The notes under the pieces: model-generated | Databases searched by the model: none | The model's input: only the letters and a program-made list of their open reading frames with translations | Told to the model about the DNA's origin: nothing | Shown: in pieces, positions 13,983-20,520 of the stretch | How the letters are laid out: each line of letters opens with the position of its first letter | Position numbering within the stretch: the stretch's first letter is position 1 | Source of the DNA: JAHFQJ01 sp046050125 | Lineage (GTDB): Bacteria > Pseudomonadota > Gammaproteobacteria > Burkholderiales > Burkholderiaceae | DNA length: 20,520 nt | Assembly: GCA_046050125.1 (NCBI GenBank) | Contig: JBJOQB010000161.1 | Location: forward strand, 1 to 20,520 | Direction: 5' to 3' | Made by a program: the position numbers and the translations under genes

Positions 13983-14429
13983 TTAAGCACCAACCCAAGG
14001 TAAACCGAAATAGCACCAGCCATCAACACTTTTACGATGTCCGTTGCTGTTTCTTTGACCTTCAAAGCCACCAATTATATCTATAGCAACTTCAAATCCA
14101 CCATCTAAAGCAGCTTGCACAGCCATTTTAGAGCGAATGCCACTTCTGCATAAAAACACTATAGGCGTATCTTTTGGTAATTTGCTCAAAATAGATAAAA
14201 AGTCAGGATTTTGTGCACTACCTGGGTACATTAACCATTCAACATGCATATATTGTTCTGTTTCAAGCACAGGCTTGCCTACCCAGTCAATTTCTGCTTT
14301 TGTTCTTACATCAATTAAAATTACAGAGCTGTCATTTTCGATTAATTCGAATGCATCTTTAGGTTGAAGAGCAGGAATAGTACCGTATGATTGAGCTTTT
14401 TTTACTAAGTCTTTAGATATTTTATTCAT
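13983..14429 (-). CDS. Single-domain rhodanese (sulfurtransferase)
   Basis: Single rhodanese domain, 148 residues, probably cytoplasmic. These proteins carry a persulfide on the active-site Cys and transfer sulfur to cyanide, thiols or protein partners. Visible features are the IDVRTKAEIDWVG element (39-51), a region of WLMYPG (65-70), the active loop CRSGIRS (94-100, catalytic Cys94) and the C-terminal GFEG...NGHRKSVDGWCYFGLPW block that is typical of a betaproteobacterial subfamily. The five-residue active loop suits sulfur rather than phosphate substrates, though this does not fix the physiological substrate. It stands alone, divergent from pilD across 161 bp and convergent with the molybdopterin-binding gene. 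No ribosome-binding site is obvious. Confidence 0.93.
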   Translation of the reverse strand: MNKISKDLVKKAQSYGTIPALQPKDAFELIENDSSVILIDVRTKAEIDWVGKPVLETEQYMHVEWLMYPGSAQNPDFLSILSKLPKDTPIVFLCRSGIRSKMAVQAALDGGFEVAIDIIGGFEGQRNSNGHRKSVDGWCYFGLPWVGA

Positions 14430-14544
14430 ATTTTATTTATTTATTGTTATCTATCTTGCATTAAATTCAAGTATTTATTACATAGTTTTAACATAAAAAA
14501 CACATAATTGCATTCACATATAAATTTAAGGTTATTATATTAGA

Positions 14545-14561
14545 TATAATTATCCTATAAT
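14545..14561 (+). promoter_or_regulatory. Candidate -10 boxes upstream of pilD
   Basis: Two TATAAT hexamers (14545-14550 and 14556-14561) lie 30-41 bp before the pilD ATG. Neither has a convincing -35, so the choice between them is open; random TATAAT hits are common in such A+T-rich DNA. Confidence 0.3.
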
Positions 14562-14590
14562 ATTAGGTATTACCCTATATAGTTTTAAGT

Positions 14591-15556
14591 ATGGAACATA
14601 ACTTATTTAACTCACTAAATATTATTGATTTATCTGTTTGGTATGACTTACCATTGTATGTGCAGTACATTTTAGTTGTAATATTTGGCTTATGCATTGG
14701 TAGTTTTATTAATGTGGTTATATATAGGCTCCCATTGATATTTGAGCAAGAATTACAGGAATACCTTGCAGAACAAGCAAATGCAGAAAATGATGAGTCT
14801 GAAATTAAAAAAACAGATGAAAATGTAAGCTTATCTGATAAAGAACAGGAATTAAAACCAGCTTATCTTACAGAAAAAATTACTCTGTCTAAGCCTGCTT
14901 CAAGGTGTAGTAATTGTAATTATGTGTTGCGATGGTACGACAATATTCCTGTTTTTAGTTGGTTGTTTCTAAAGGCAAAGTGTAGAAATTGTGATACAAG
15001 TATATCAATCCAATATCCATTAGTTGAAGTAATTGCTGGTTTAGGTACTTTGCTATGCTTTATGTTGTTTAATAATGCTTATCAGGCATTTTGTGCAATT
15101 TTATTTTTCTGGCTTTTATTAACAATTACTGTGCTTGATGCAAAAACACAACTTTTACCGAATGAGTTATCTCAGCCTTTAATCTTTCTAGGCTTGTTTT
15201 GCGGGGCAAATAATTTATTTGTTGATGCTTCAACTGCTATTTATGGTTTTTTGTTTGGCTTTTTCATTTTGTGGATTGTAGCATTTCTATTTAAGCTAAT
15301 TCGAGGATATGAAGGTTTAGGTAGTGGAGACCCCTATTTATTAGGTGGAATAGGTGCATTTGTGGGGATTGAAAATTCTTTATATACGATATTTTTTGCT
15401 TCAATATTAGGAATTTTGTATGTAGTTTTACGTAAATTATTTGCATCTAAGGATATGTCAACCGCAATTCCTTTTGGCCCTTTTATATCTTGTGCTGGTT
15501 TTGTCATGTTTTTATATGCAAATCATAAGCTAGATTTTATTCAAAATATTTTATAA
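14591..15556 (+). CDS. pilD: Prepilin peptidase / N-methyltransferase
   Basis: Inner-membrane aspartic protease that removes the leader of type IV prepilins and related pseudopilins and methylates the new N-terminal Phe. It has 321 residues, about 30 more than typical. It opens with a membrane helix and the GSFINVVIYRLP motif (37-48). The cytoplasmic methyltransferase loop has the zinc-binding Cys tetrad C106-x2-C109 and C131-x2-C134. Catalytic aspartates are D183 (VLDAKTQLLPNE) and D247 (GLGSGDPYLLGG). FGPF occurs near the end (295-298). The extra length comes from an acidic, disordered-looking insert (about 52-98) between the first helix and the zinc site. In the second Asp motif Pro follows Asp (GSGDPYL) where GDxK is usual. 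No pilB or pilC is adjacent. Confidence 0.95.
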   Translation: MEHNLFNSLNIIDLSVWYDLPLYVQYILVVIFGLCIGSFINVVIYRLPLIFEQELQEYLAEQANAENDESEIKKTDENVSLSDKEQELKPAYLTEKITLSKPASRCSNCNYVLRWYDNIPVFSWLFLKAKCRNCDTSISIQYPLVEVIAGLGTLLCFMLFNNAYQAFCAILFFWLLLTITVLDAKTQLLPNELSQPLIFLGLFCGANNLFVDASTAIYGFLFGFFILWIVAFLFKLIRGYEGLGSGDPYLLGGIGAFVGIENSLYTIFFASILGILYVVLRKLFASKDMSTAIPFGPFISCAGFVMFLYANHKLDFIQNIL

Positions 15557-15644
15557 TTTTTAATAAAATTTATGTTTTTTAATATTTAACTCATGTAAAT
15601 ATTATGTTAAAGTATCACATATAAATTACTAATAATATTGAGAT

Positions 15645-16314
15645 ATGAAATTTATTACAATTAATTTGAGACATAAAAGTAAAATAGGTACTCATATTGA
15701 GGCTGGGGTTAAAACACATACTTTAACCTCTCCTGCCAGTTGATAATAATAGCCTTACTAAAATTAATTCAAGTAAGTTACCAACGTAATATGAGTATCA
15801 AGATTTAAATAATGAAGATGATGATGCAAATTATAAAGCTATGGATATTCAATCTCCAGAGTTACTTAGGAAGAAATATGGTAGTAAATTAAGCGAAGGA
15901 ATTGATGTAAAAGATACTTCGTACACAATATATGTCTTTAATCCTGATTTTGTTAGCTCATCTTATGTTGATAGCACATATTGTATAAATTGTCGATTTC
16001 TAATTCTTTTTGATAAGGAAACAGAAAAAGAGGAAAGAATTTATCTTTATAAAAAAAATGATAGATATGAATATGAAATGACTCCATATGAAATAGGTAA
16101 TCTGAGATTTCAATTTTTATTTACTAAAAAAGAATTAGGTAATAGCGTAACTTCTGAGATTGCGCCAAATGTTACTCAAACGCAAAAAAAGCTTTTGGGC
16201 TATTTTACTACTCAAATATTAATCCAGTTCTATATTATGATGAAACTATAAAAAGCCTTCAAAAAAGATAAAACTAGTATAAGCCCTAATGATTATATTT
16301 ATAAATTAAAATAA
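15645..16314 (+). pseudogene. Decayed gene of unknown function
   Basis: A former coding region that can be read across three frames. It starts ATGAAATTTATT (15645), preceded by GAG, and gives MKFITINLRHKSK up to HTLTSP before a TGA (15741). A frame change near 15735 continues as PVDNNSLTKINSSKLPT to a TAA (15787), then YEYQDLNNEDDDANYKA into the longest open part (15841-16251, 136 codons). At a run of seven A (16184-16190) a shift gives the more protein-like KAFGLFYYSNINPVLYYDE, and at a run of six A (16261-16266) another shift gives KDKTSISPNDYIYKLK before a TAA at 16312. The intact protein would have been about 220 residues. I do not recognise it. If annotated from 15841 alone, a spurious hydrophobic C-terminus (LLGYFTTQILIQFYIMMKL) results. 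Poly-A slippage during transcription could in principle restore part of the frame. Confidence 0.65.
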
Positions 16315-16337
16315 AATATATTTTACTCATATAAATA

Positions 16338-16343
16338 TATAAT
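16338..16343 (+). promoter_or_regulatory. -10 box close to the start of the 115-aa gene
   Basis: TATAAT ends seven bases before the ATG at 16351, so transcription starting there would begin at or next to the ATG, giving a leaderless mRNA. No ribosome-binding site is visible, which fits. The -35 is weak. Confidence 0.35.
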
Positions 16344-16350
16344 AATTATT

Positions 16351-16698
16351 ATGTCAGAATATATTGTAAACAATATAGATAAAGAAGAAAGTAGCCTAAA
16401 TATCCATGCTATGTATTGTAAATACCATTACGATTGTCTTCAAAGAAACTATAAAATTCTAAATTTAAGCGATTTTACTGTTTATATTAACTTTATTCAA
16501 GATAAAATTAATTTTATTCAAAATAAATTAAAAGAATTAATAGACACAGATACAAAGCCAAGTGCTAAGTATTTTTCAATGCAAGATAAGCTAAATAAAG
16601 TACAATTTTTAGCAAAAAATCCTAATTACGAAATTGAGTTTGTAACACCAGTTTTAATTGAGTTAGAACGAGAGGTTGGCATAGCTAAGGTTATGTAA
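16351..16698 (+). CDS. Hypothetical 115-aa protein
   Basis: Unrecognised. It is soluble, helical and lacks a signal peptide. An internal near-repeat, FIQDKINFIQNKLKEL (about residues 48-63), suggests an amphipathic helix or short coiled coil. Two Cys (23 and 29) with nearby His and Tyr residues (MYCKYHYDCLQ) could bind a metal, but the spacing is not a known motif. It lies 36 bp after the decayed gene and before a good terminator, so it may once have shared a transcript with that gene. Base composition is like its surroundings. Confidence 0.6.
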   Translation: MSEYIVNNIDKEESSLNIHAMYCKYHYDCLQRNYKILNLSDFTVYINFIQDKINFIQNKLKELIDTDTKPSAKYFSMQDKLNKVQFLAKNPNYEIEFVTPVLIELEREVGIAKVM

Positions 16699-16757
16699 TT
16701 TAATTTTTATTATAGATTTTTCAGATATTTTAATTACTTTAATTTTTTATTCTATAT

Positions 16758-16798
16758 ACAGCGTAGTTAGTTAAAAGCTAGTACGCTGTTTTAATTTA
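16758..16798 (+). terminator. Intrinsic terminator between convergent genes
   Basis: ACAGCGTA (16758-16765) pairs with TACGCTGT (16782-16789), with further pairing inside (TTAG with CTAG), followed by TTTTAATTT. Ends the 115-aa gene on the plus strand; it may also serve the membrane protein gene on the other strand, though that side lacks a T-run. Confidence 0.75.
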
Positions 16799-16817
16799 TA
16801 CATCTAAACTATTTATT

Positions 16818-17444
16818 CTAATCTAATTCAGCTATATTTTTAAGTTTTGAATAATCGATATAGTGCCTTCTAACTAATTGTTCTAAACGAATTATTTTAA
16901 GCATACTAATCATTCTAAGTGTAAATACGATAAGGTTAACGCCCATAATCATAATTGCTATTAATATTATATACACACCTAAAAAATCGCTTAAACTCCA
17001 AACATTATTCAGCGGTTTGGCAATGCCCAAAAACATAGCATAAAACCATGAGCCACCTGAAATTGCACCAATTGTATATACAAATTTTTTCAAATTATTT
17101 TTAGATTTATTGATAACCAGTTTATGTAAAAAATAACCATTAATAGTTAAAATGCTTACTACAATTAATTTAGTAAATAATTTTGGTTTTGCCATAATTT
17201 CAGTGAATGAAGGGAAATGACCAGAATCAAATAAAATCAAGCCAAGCCCTGTTATCCATAAAATTACCAAGCACACACTAACGATTTTAGAAATATCATC
17301 TAATAAATAAGATATACTTTTATCTAATTTAAATTTATTTAATACCATTTTTATATCAAATAAAAATATGCAACCAATCGCAATACAGCAAGATACGAGA
17401 TGTGGATAAAGTAATATTAGCCTGTAAGGAGATGCACTATTCAT
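16818..17444 (-). CDS. Five-helix integral membrane protein
   Basis: Unassigned inner-membrane protein of 208 residues with about five hydrophobic helices: residues 8-29, 52-72, 88-110, 121-141 and 153-177, then a basic C-terminal tail (RLEQLVRRHYIDYSKLKN). Polar residues inside or next to helices include H15 (YPHL), N102 and H107 (LTINGYFLHKLV), which could be heme or metal ligands. The arrangement recalls CopD-like and other small heme-binding membrane families, but I cannot place it firmly. Its promoter (TTGAAT-17-TATAAT on the minus strand) lies next to a strong Fur-box match, so it may be iron-regulated and have an iron- or redox-linked role. Divergent from mutS. No ribosome-binding site is clear before the ATG. 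Confidence 0.85.
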   Translation of the reverse strand: MNSASPYRLILLYPHLVSCCIAIGCIFLFDIKMVLNKFKLDKSISYLLDDISKIVSVCLVILWITGLGLILFDSGHFPSFTEIMAKPKLFTKLIVVSILTINGYFLHKLVINKSKNNLKKFVYTIGAISGGSWFYAMFLGIAKPLNNVWSLSDFLGVYIILIAIMIMGVNLIVFTLRMISMLKIIRLEQLVRRHYIDYSKLKNIAELD

Positions 17445-17527
17445 AAAATAAAACTGCTATGATATTTAATCACTTATTTTTAATAAAAAATAATAAATGA
17501 TAATTTTGTTCTAGATAAACTAACCCA

Positions 17528-17556
17528 ATTATAAAATAAAATAAAACAAAATTCAA
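17528..17556 (-). promoter_or_regulatory. Sigma-70 promoter of the membrane protein gene
   Basis: Minus strand: TTGAAT (17551-17556), 17-bp spacer, perfect TATAAT (17528-17533). Expected start near 17521, leaving a leader of about 77 bases. Confidence 0.6.
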
Positions 17557-17563
17557 TCTAAAT

Positions 17564-17582
17564 ACTAATGATTATCATTTGA
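17564..17582. promoter_or_regulatory. fur box: Candidate Fur box
   Basis: The 19-mer centred on the palindrome AATGATTATCATT (17567-17579) matches the classic Fur consensus GATAATGATAATCATTATC at 14 of 19 positions when read on the minus strand, including the whole central ATGATAATCAT. It lies seven bases upstream of the -35 for the membrane protein gene and overlaps the -35 of the mutS-directed promoter. Confidence 0.55.
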
Positions 17583-17607
17583 TATTTACATAAATTGCAT
17601 AAATAAT
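17579..17607 (+). promoter_or_regulatory. Candidate promoter of mutS
   Basis: TTGATA (17579-17584), 17-bp spacer, AATAAT (17602-17607): five of six matches in each hexamer. The start would be near 17614, about 82 bases before the mutS ATG. Overlaps the Fur-box candidate by four bases. Confidence 0.45.
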
Positions 17608-17695
17608 TTAGATATCTGATTAATTTTTATACTGATTAGCTATAAAATATTTTTTTTGTTAAAATTTAGTGTTAATTATTTATATTTTTATCCAT

Positions 17696-20347
17696 ATGAC
17701 AACGCATACCCCAATGATGCAACAGTATTTATCTATCAAAGCACAATATCAAGATATTTTATTATTCTTTAGAATGGGGGATTTTTACGAATTATTTTTT
17801 GCAGATGCAGAAATTGCCTCAAATCTACTTGATATTACATTAACACAGCGTGGAAATGCATCGGGCGAGCCCATAAAAATGGCAGGTGTGCCTTATCATT
17901 CAGCAGATGGATATATCGCTAAATTATTATCTTTTGGGCAAAGCGTAGCAATTTGTGAGCAAATCGGAGAAGTTCCTGCAAAAGGATTGGTAGAGCGTAA
18001 AGTTACACGAGTGATAACTGCAGGAACATTAACAGATACAGCATTTTTAGATGATAAAGAAAGTAAGTTTTTATTATCTATAAATTGTATGAATAATATA
18101 GAAGATATAGATAAAACCCCAATAAAAATTAGTATTGCTTGGCTTGATTTATCAAGTGGGAATATGTTTACACAAGCGTTTGATAATTTTGATAGTGTAA
18201 TTAGCAATATTCTAAAAATTGCACCTGCCGAAATTATTGCAACAAAAGATTTAAGAGCCTATATACTAAATATAAATTCAGCATTAAAAATTACAGCAAC
18301 GCCTGATTGGTATTTTAATCATAAAAATGCACAACAATTTTTGCATAAATCTTTAAATATTACGAGTTTAACTTCTTTTGAGTTAGAGCAAGCGAGCTAT
18401 GCAAGTTGCTCCGCATTATTACATTATTGTGAGCAAACTCAAGGCATGATACCTCAACATATTCAAGGTATACGCACAATTAAATATGAAGAGTATTTAC
18501 AATTAGATGCAGATACAATTGATAATTTAGAGCTAATAAAAACCATTAAAGGGCATAAATCGCCAACATTGTTTAGTAGTTTAGATTTTTGTAAAACGAC
18601 GATGGGCAGTCGTTATCTTAAACAAAAAATTCTGAGACCGAGTAATAATTTTAAACATATTAATCAGTATCATAATGCAATTGAATTACTTTCGCATGAT
18701 AAGAATAAAAATATACTAAATGCTTTAAATTCTGCTTTAAATAATATAAGTGATATTGAAAGAATAAACTCAAGATTAGCCTTAAAACAAGCTAAGCCTA
18801 AAGATTTGGCAAGTTTAAGGGACACATTAAAGTATATCCCAAATATATATAATATATTATCTAGCATAGAAAATACGCAAGATAATTCTTTACTGCATAA
18901 AATTGCACAAATTATTCACAATGATAAAGTGCAAGAAATTTGTAATCTGCTAACTCAAGCTATAAATGCAGAACCAAACACGTGGATACGAGATGGCGGA
19001 GTAATCGCCCAAGGTTATTCAGCAGATTTAGATGCATTACGCAATATTTATCAAAATACACAGGAAATTTTGGATAAAATAGAGCTAAAAGAACGAGAAA
19101 ATAGCGGAATTGCCAACTTAAAAATTGAATATAATAAAATACATGGCTTTTATATTGAAATCACGCAATCAAATGCAAATAAAGCACCTGAGCATTATAT
19201 TCGTAGGCAAACACTCAAAAACGCAGAACGCTATATAACACCAGAATTAAAAATATTTGAAGATGAATTTTTATCAGCAAAAGAAAAATCATTAGCACTA
19301 GAAAAACAAATATTTGAAGATTTGCTATTAGAATTACAACCTTACACCGTTTTAATTAAAAGCATTGCTTTACGAATCGCCCAACTTGATTACATTTGTT
19401 GTTTAAGCTTAATTGCTATCTCACAATCATGGATTAAACCACAGATGTTATGCGATGAAACTATAGTTGATATTAAGCAAGGAAAACACCCCGTTGTTGC
19501 TAATCAAGTTGAAAATTTTACTGCAAATGATTGCTTACTTAGCTATAACAGACGTTTAATGTTAATTACAGGACCAAACATGGGCGGTAAATCTACATTT
19601 ATGCGTCAAACAGCATTAATTGTATTGCTTGCATATATGGGTAGTTTTGTGCCAGCACAGCAAGCAAAAATTGGAAATATAGACCGTATTTTTACCAGAA
19701 TTGGAGCAAGTGATGATGTTTCAAGTGGTAAATCTACATTTATGGTAGAAATGAGTCAGGCTGCTACAATCATAAATCAAGCAACATCACAAAGTTTAGT
19801 TTTAATGGACGAAGTTGGAAGAGGCACATCAACAGCTGATGGCGTGGCTTTAGCTCAAAGTATATCAATACATTTAGCACAAAAAAACAAATGTTTAAGC
19901 TTATTTGCAACACATTATTTTGAATTGACGCATTTACCACAATCTTATAATGGTATAGAAAATATGCACTTAACAGCAGTAGAACATCAAAAGCATATTG
20001 TATTTCTACACAGCATAAAATCAGGTGCTGCCAGCCAAAGTTATGGGATACAAGTTGCACGTTTAGCAGGTATGCCAAATAGTATAATTGATAATGCAAA
20101 AAAATATTTATCTGAACATGAAGCAGATTATAAATTAGCAAATACAGCACAATTAAACTTATTTAAGGATAATAATCCATCAAATTCAAATGATGAGCTT
20201 ATATCACAAATTAATGTTTTAAATCAAGAAATTAATCAAAAAGATGAAATTATTCATAAAATTAAAAATATTGATGTAAATTCTTGTAGTCCTAGGCAGG
20301 CACTAGATATTATCTTTGATTTGCAAAATATTATTAATAATAAATAA
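17696..20347 (+). CDS. mutS: MutS, DNA mismatch repair protein
   Basis: Recognises mispaired and unpaired bases and recruits MutL to start methyl-directed or nick-directed repair. From the ATG at 17696 it has 883 residues, a little longer than the E. coli protein (853). The mismatch-binding Phe-x-Glu is F30-Y31-E32 in MGDFYELFF. The connector and core/lever domains follow; the clamp and lever include NSGIANLKIEYNKIHGFYIE. The ABC-type ATPase has Walker A GPNMGGKST (626-634, K632) and Walker B LVLMDEVGRGTST with D705-E706, then the ATHYFELT segment and the C-terminal helix-turn-helix region. The reading frame extends nine codons up to a GTG, but MutS proteins begin just before HTPMMQQYL, so the ATG is chosen. 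No strong ribosome-binding site. It is a single gene behind a divergent control region. Confidence 0.98.
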   Translation: MTTHTPMMQQYLSIKAQYQDILLFFRMGDFYELFFADAEIASNLLDITLTQRGNASGEPIKMAGVPYHSADGYIAKLLSFGQSVAICEQIGEVPAKGLVERKVTRVITAGTLTDTAFLDDKESKFLLSINCMNNIEDIDKTPIKISIAWLDLSSGNMFTQAFDNFDSVISNILKIAPAEIIATKDLRAYILNINSALKITATPDWYFNHKNAQQFLHKSLNITSLTSFELEQASYASCSALLHYCEQTQGMIPQHIQGIRTIKYEEYLQLDADTIDNLELIKTIKGHKSPTLFSSLDFCKTTMGSRYLKQKILRPSNNFKHINQYHNAIELLSHDKNKNILNALNSALNNISDIERINSRLALKQAKPKDLASLRDTLKYIPNIYNILSSIENTQDNSLLHKIAQIIHNDKVQEICNLLTQAINAEPNTWIRDGGVIAQGYSADLDALRNIYQNTQEILDKIELKERENSGIANLKIEYNKIHGFYIEITQSNANKAPEHYIRRQTLKNAERYITPELKIFEDEFLSAKEKSLALEKQIFEDLLLELQPYTVLIKSIALRIAQLDYICCLSLIAISQSWIKPQMLCDETIVDIKQGKHPVVANQVENFTANDCLLSYNRRLMLITGPNMGGKSTFMRQTALIVLLAYMGSFVPAQQAKIGNIDRIFTRIGASDDVSSGKSTFMVEMSQAATIINQATSQSLVLMDEVGRGTSTADGVALAQSISIHLAQKNKCLSLFATHYFELTHLPQSYNGIENMHLTAVEHQKHIVFLHSIKSGAASQSYGIQVARLAGMPNSIIDNAKKYLSEHEADYKLANTAQLNLFKDNNPSNSNDELISQINVLNQEINQKDEIIHKIKNIDVNSCSPRQALDIIFDLQNIINNK

Positions 20348-20391
20348 TTTAAAACGGCTAATTATTTGACCAATTTACCCTCATTTTTTAG

Positions 20392-20438
20392 TTACATATA
20401 ATATGTTTAGAATACACGTTTATTCATGTTATATGTAA
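20392..20438. terminator. Large hairpin after mutS
   Basis: TTACATATAA (20392-20401) and TTATATGTAA (20429-20438) are perfect reverse complements, extended inward by TATG/CATG with one U-G pair to 14 bp. It lies between the mutS stop and a probable converging reading frame, so it may terminate both. The T-run after it is weak (TTTAAT). Confidence 0.5.
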
Positions 20439-20469
20439 TTTAATCTAATAATATCTCACATTCAATTAA

Positions 20470-20520
20470 CTAAAATAATAATTCTTCTTGTTTGTTTAAT
20501 AAAATGGTATATTTATTGCA
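20470..20520 (-). CDS. Possible 3' end of a gene cut by the window edge
   Basis: On the minus strand one frame is open from the window edge for 16 codons to a TAG at 20472-20470, ending NKYTILLNKQEELLF. This reads like a normal protein C-terminus and is placed to converge with mutS, but 16 codons can stay open by chance. No function can be given. Confidence 0.35.
   Translation of the reverse strand, partial: CNKYTILLNKQEELLF

Noticed and set aside
17669..17695. GTG-initiated nine-codon extension of mutS
   Set aside because: It encodes a hydrophobic LIIYIFIH not found at MutS N-termini, and the ATG at 17696 fits the family start.
19770..20150. Long minus-strand reading frame opposite mutS
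   Set aside because: It lies entirely within the conserved ATPase coding region of mutS; its peptide is a Leu/Tyr-rich antisense artefact with no ribosome-binding site.
20342..20367. AAATAATT/AATTATTT stem at the end of mutS
   Set aside because: A/T-only, overlaps the stop codon, and such pairs are expected by chance in this base composition.
20504..20520. ATG near the right edge as a new plus-strand gene start
   Set aside because: There is no ribosome-binding site, and the opposite strand offers a more protein-like frame.
1..20520. CRISPR array, tRNA, rRNA or complete insertion sequence
   Set aside because: I found no regularly spaced repeats, no cloverleaf-like stretch, no rRNA-like GC-rich block and no transposase catalytic domain by eye.

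Overview
Organism. The window is very A+T-rich (I would guess around 30% G+C by eye) and bacterial. Several core proteins have a betaproteobacterial look: a stand-alone molybdopterin-binding (CinA N-terminal-like) protein beginning with an IIIGDEILSGRRQDKH signature, a rhodanese ending in a conserved GLPW block, a class I PHA synthase, the alpha subunit of two-subunit glycyl-tRNA synthetase, CorC, and a PilD peptidase. The best guess is a low-GC betaproteobacterium (Neisseriales or Burkholderiales relative), possibly host-associated, but taxonomy from one window is inference.

Layout. 1-61: start of a cut-off zinc-ribbon gene on the minus strand, perhaps a transposase. 181-2718: an 845-residue protein of unknown function with its own promoter. 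2798-6007 (minus): glyQ, then ftsL-ftsI, detached from the usual glyS and dcw neighbours. 6193-6468: small Cys/His-rich protein. 6530-10243 (minus): phaC, a small unknown protein, corC and a leaderless lytic-transglycosylase-like protein. 10449-11240: putative DNA-binding protein. 11370-13034: large unknown protein with a papain-like Cys region and a C-terminal SGxY module. 13131-13976: molybdopterin-binding protein, converging on a rhodanese (13983-14429, minus). 14591-15556: pilD. 15645-16314: decayed gene with indels at poly-A runs. 16351-16698: small unknown protein. 16818-17444 (minus): five-helix membrane protein sharing a divergent control region containing a good Fur-box match with mutS (17696-20347). 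20470-20520: possible 3' end of another minus-strand gene.

How it fits together. Housekeeping genes (cell division, translation, mismatch repair, pilus processing, magnesium/cobalt homeostasis or envelope function, carbon storage) are scattered as single genes or short operons between unrecognised accessory genes. The accessory set (two large proteins without membrane segments, a lytic-transglycosylase-like protein, a decaying ORF) would fit a lineage that secretes proteins into hosts or competitors, but nothing here proves secretion. I see no CRISPR array, tRNA, rRNA or complete insertion sequence.
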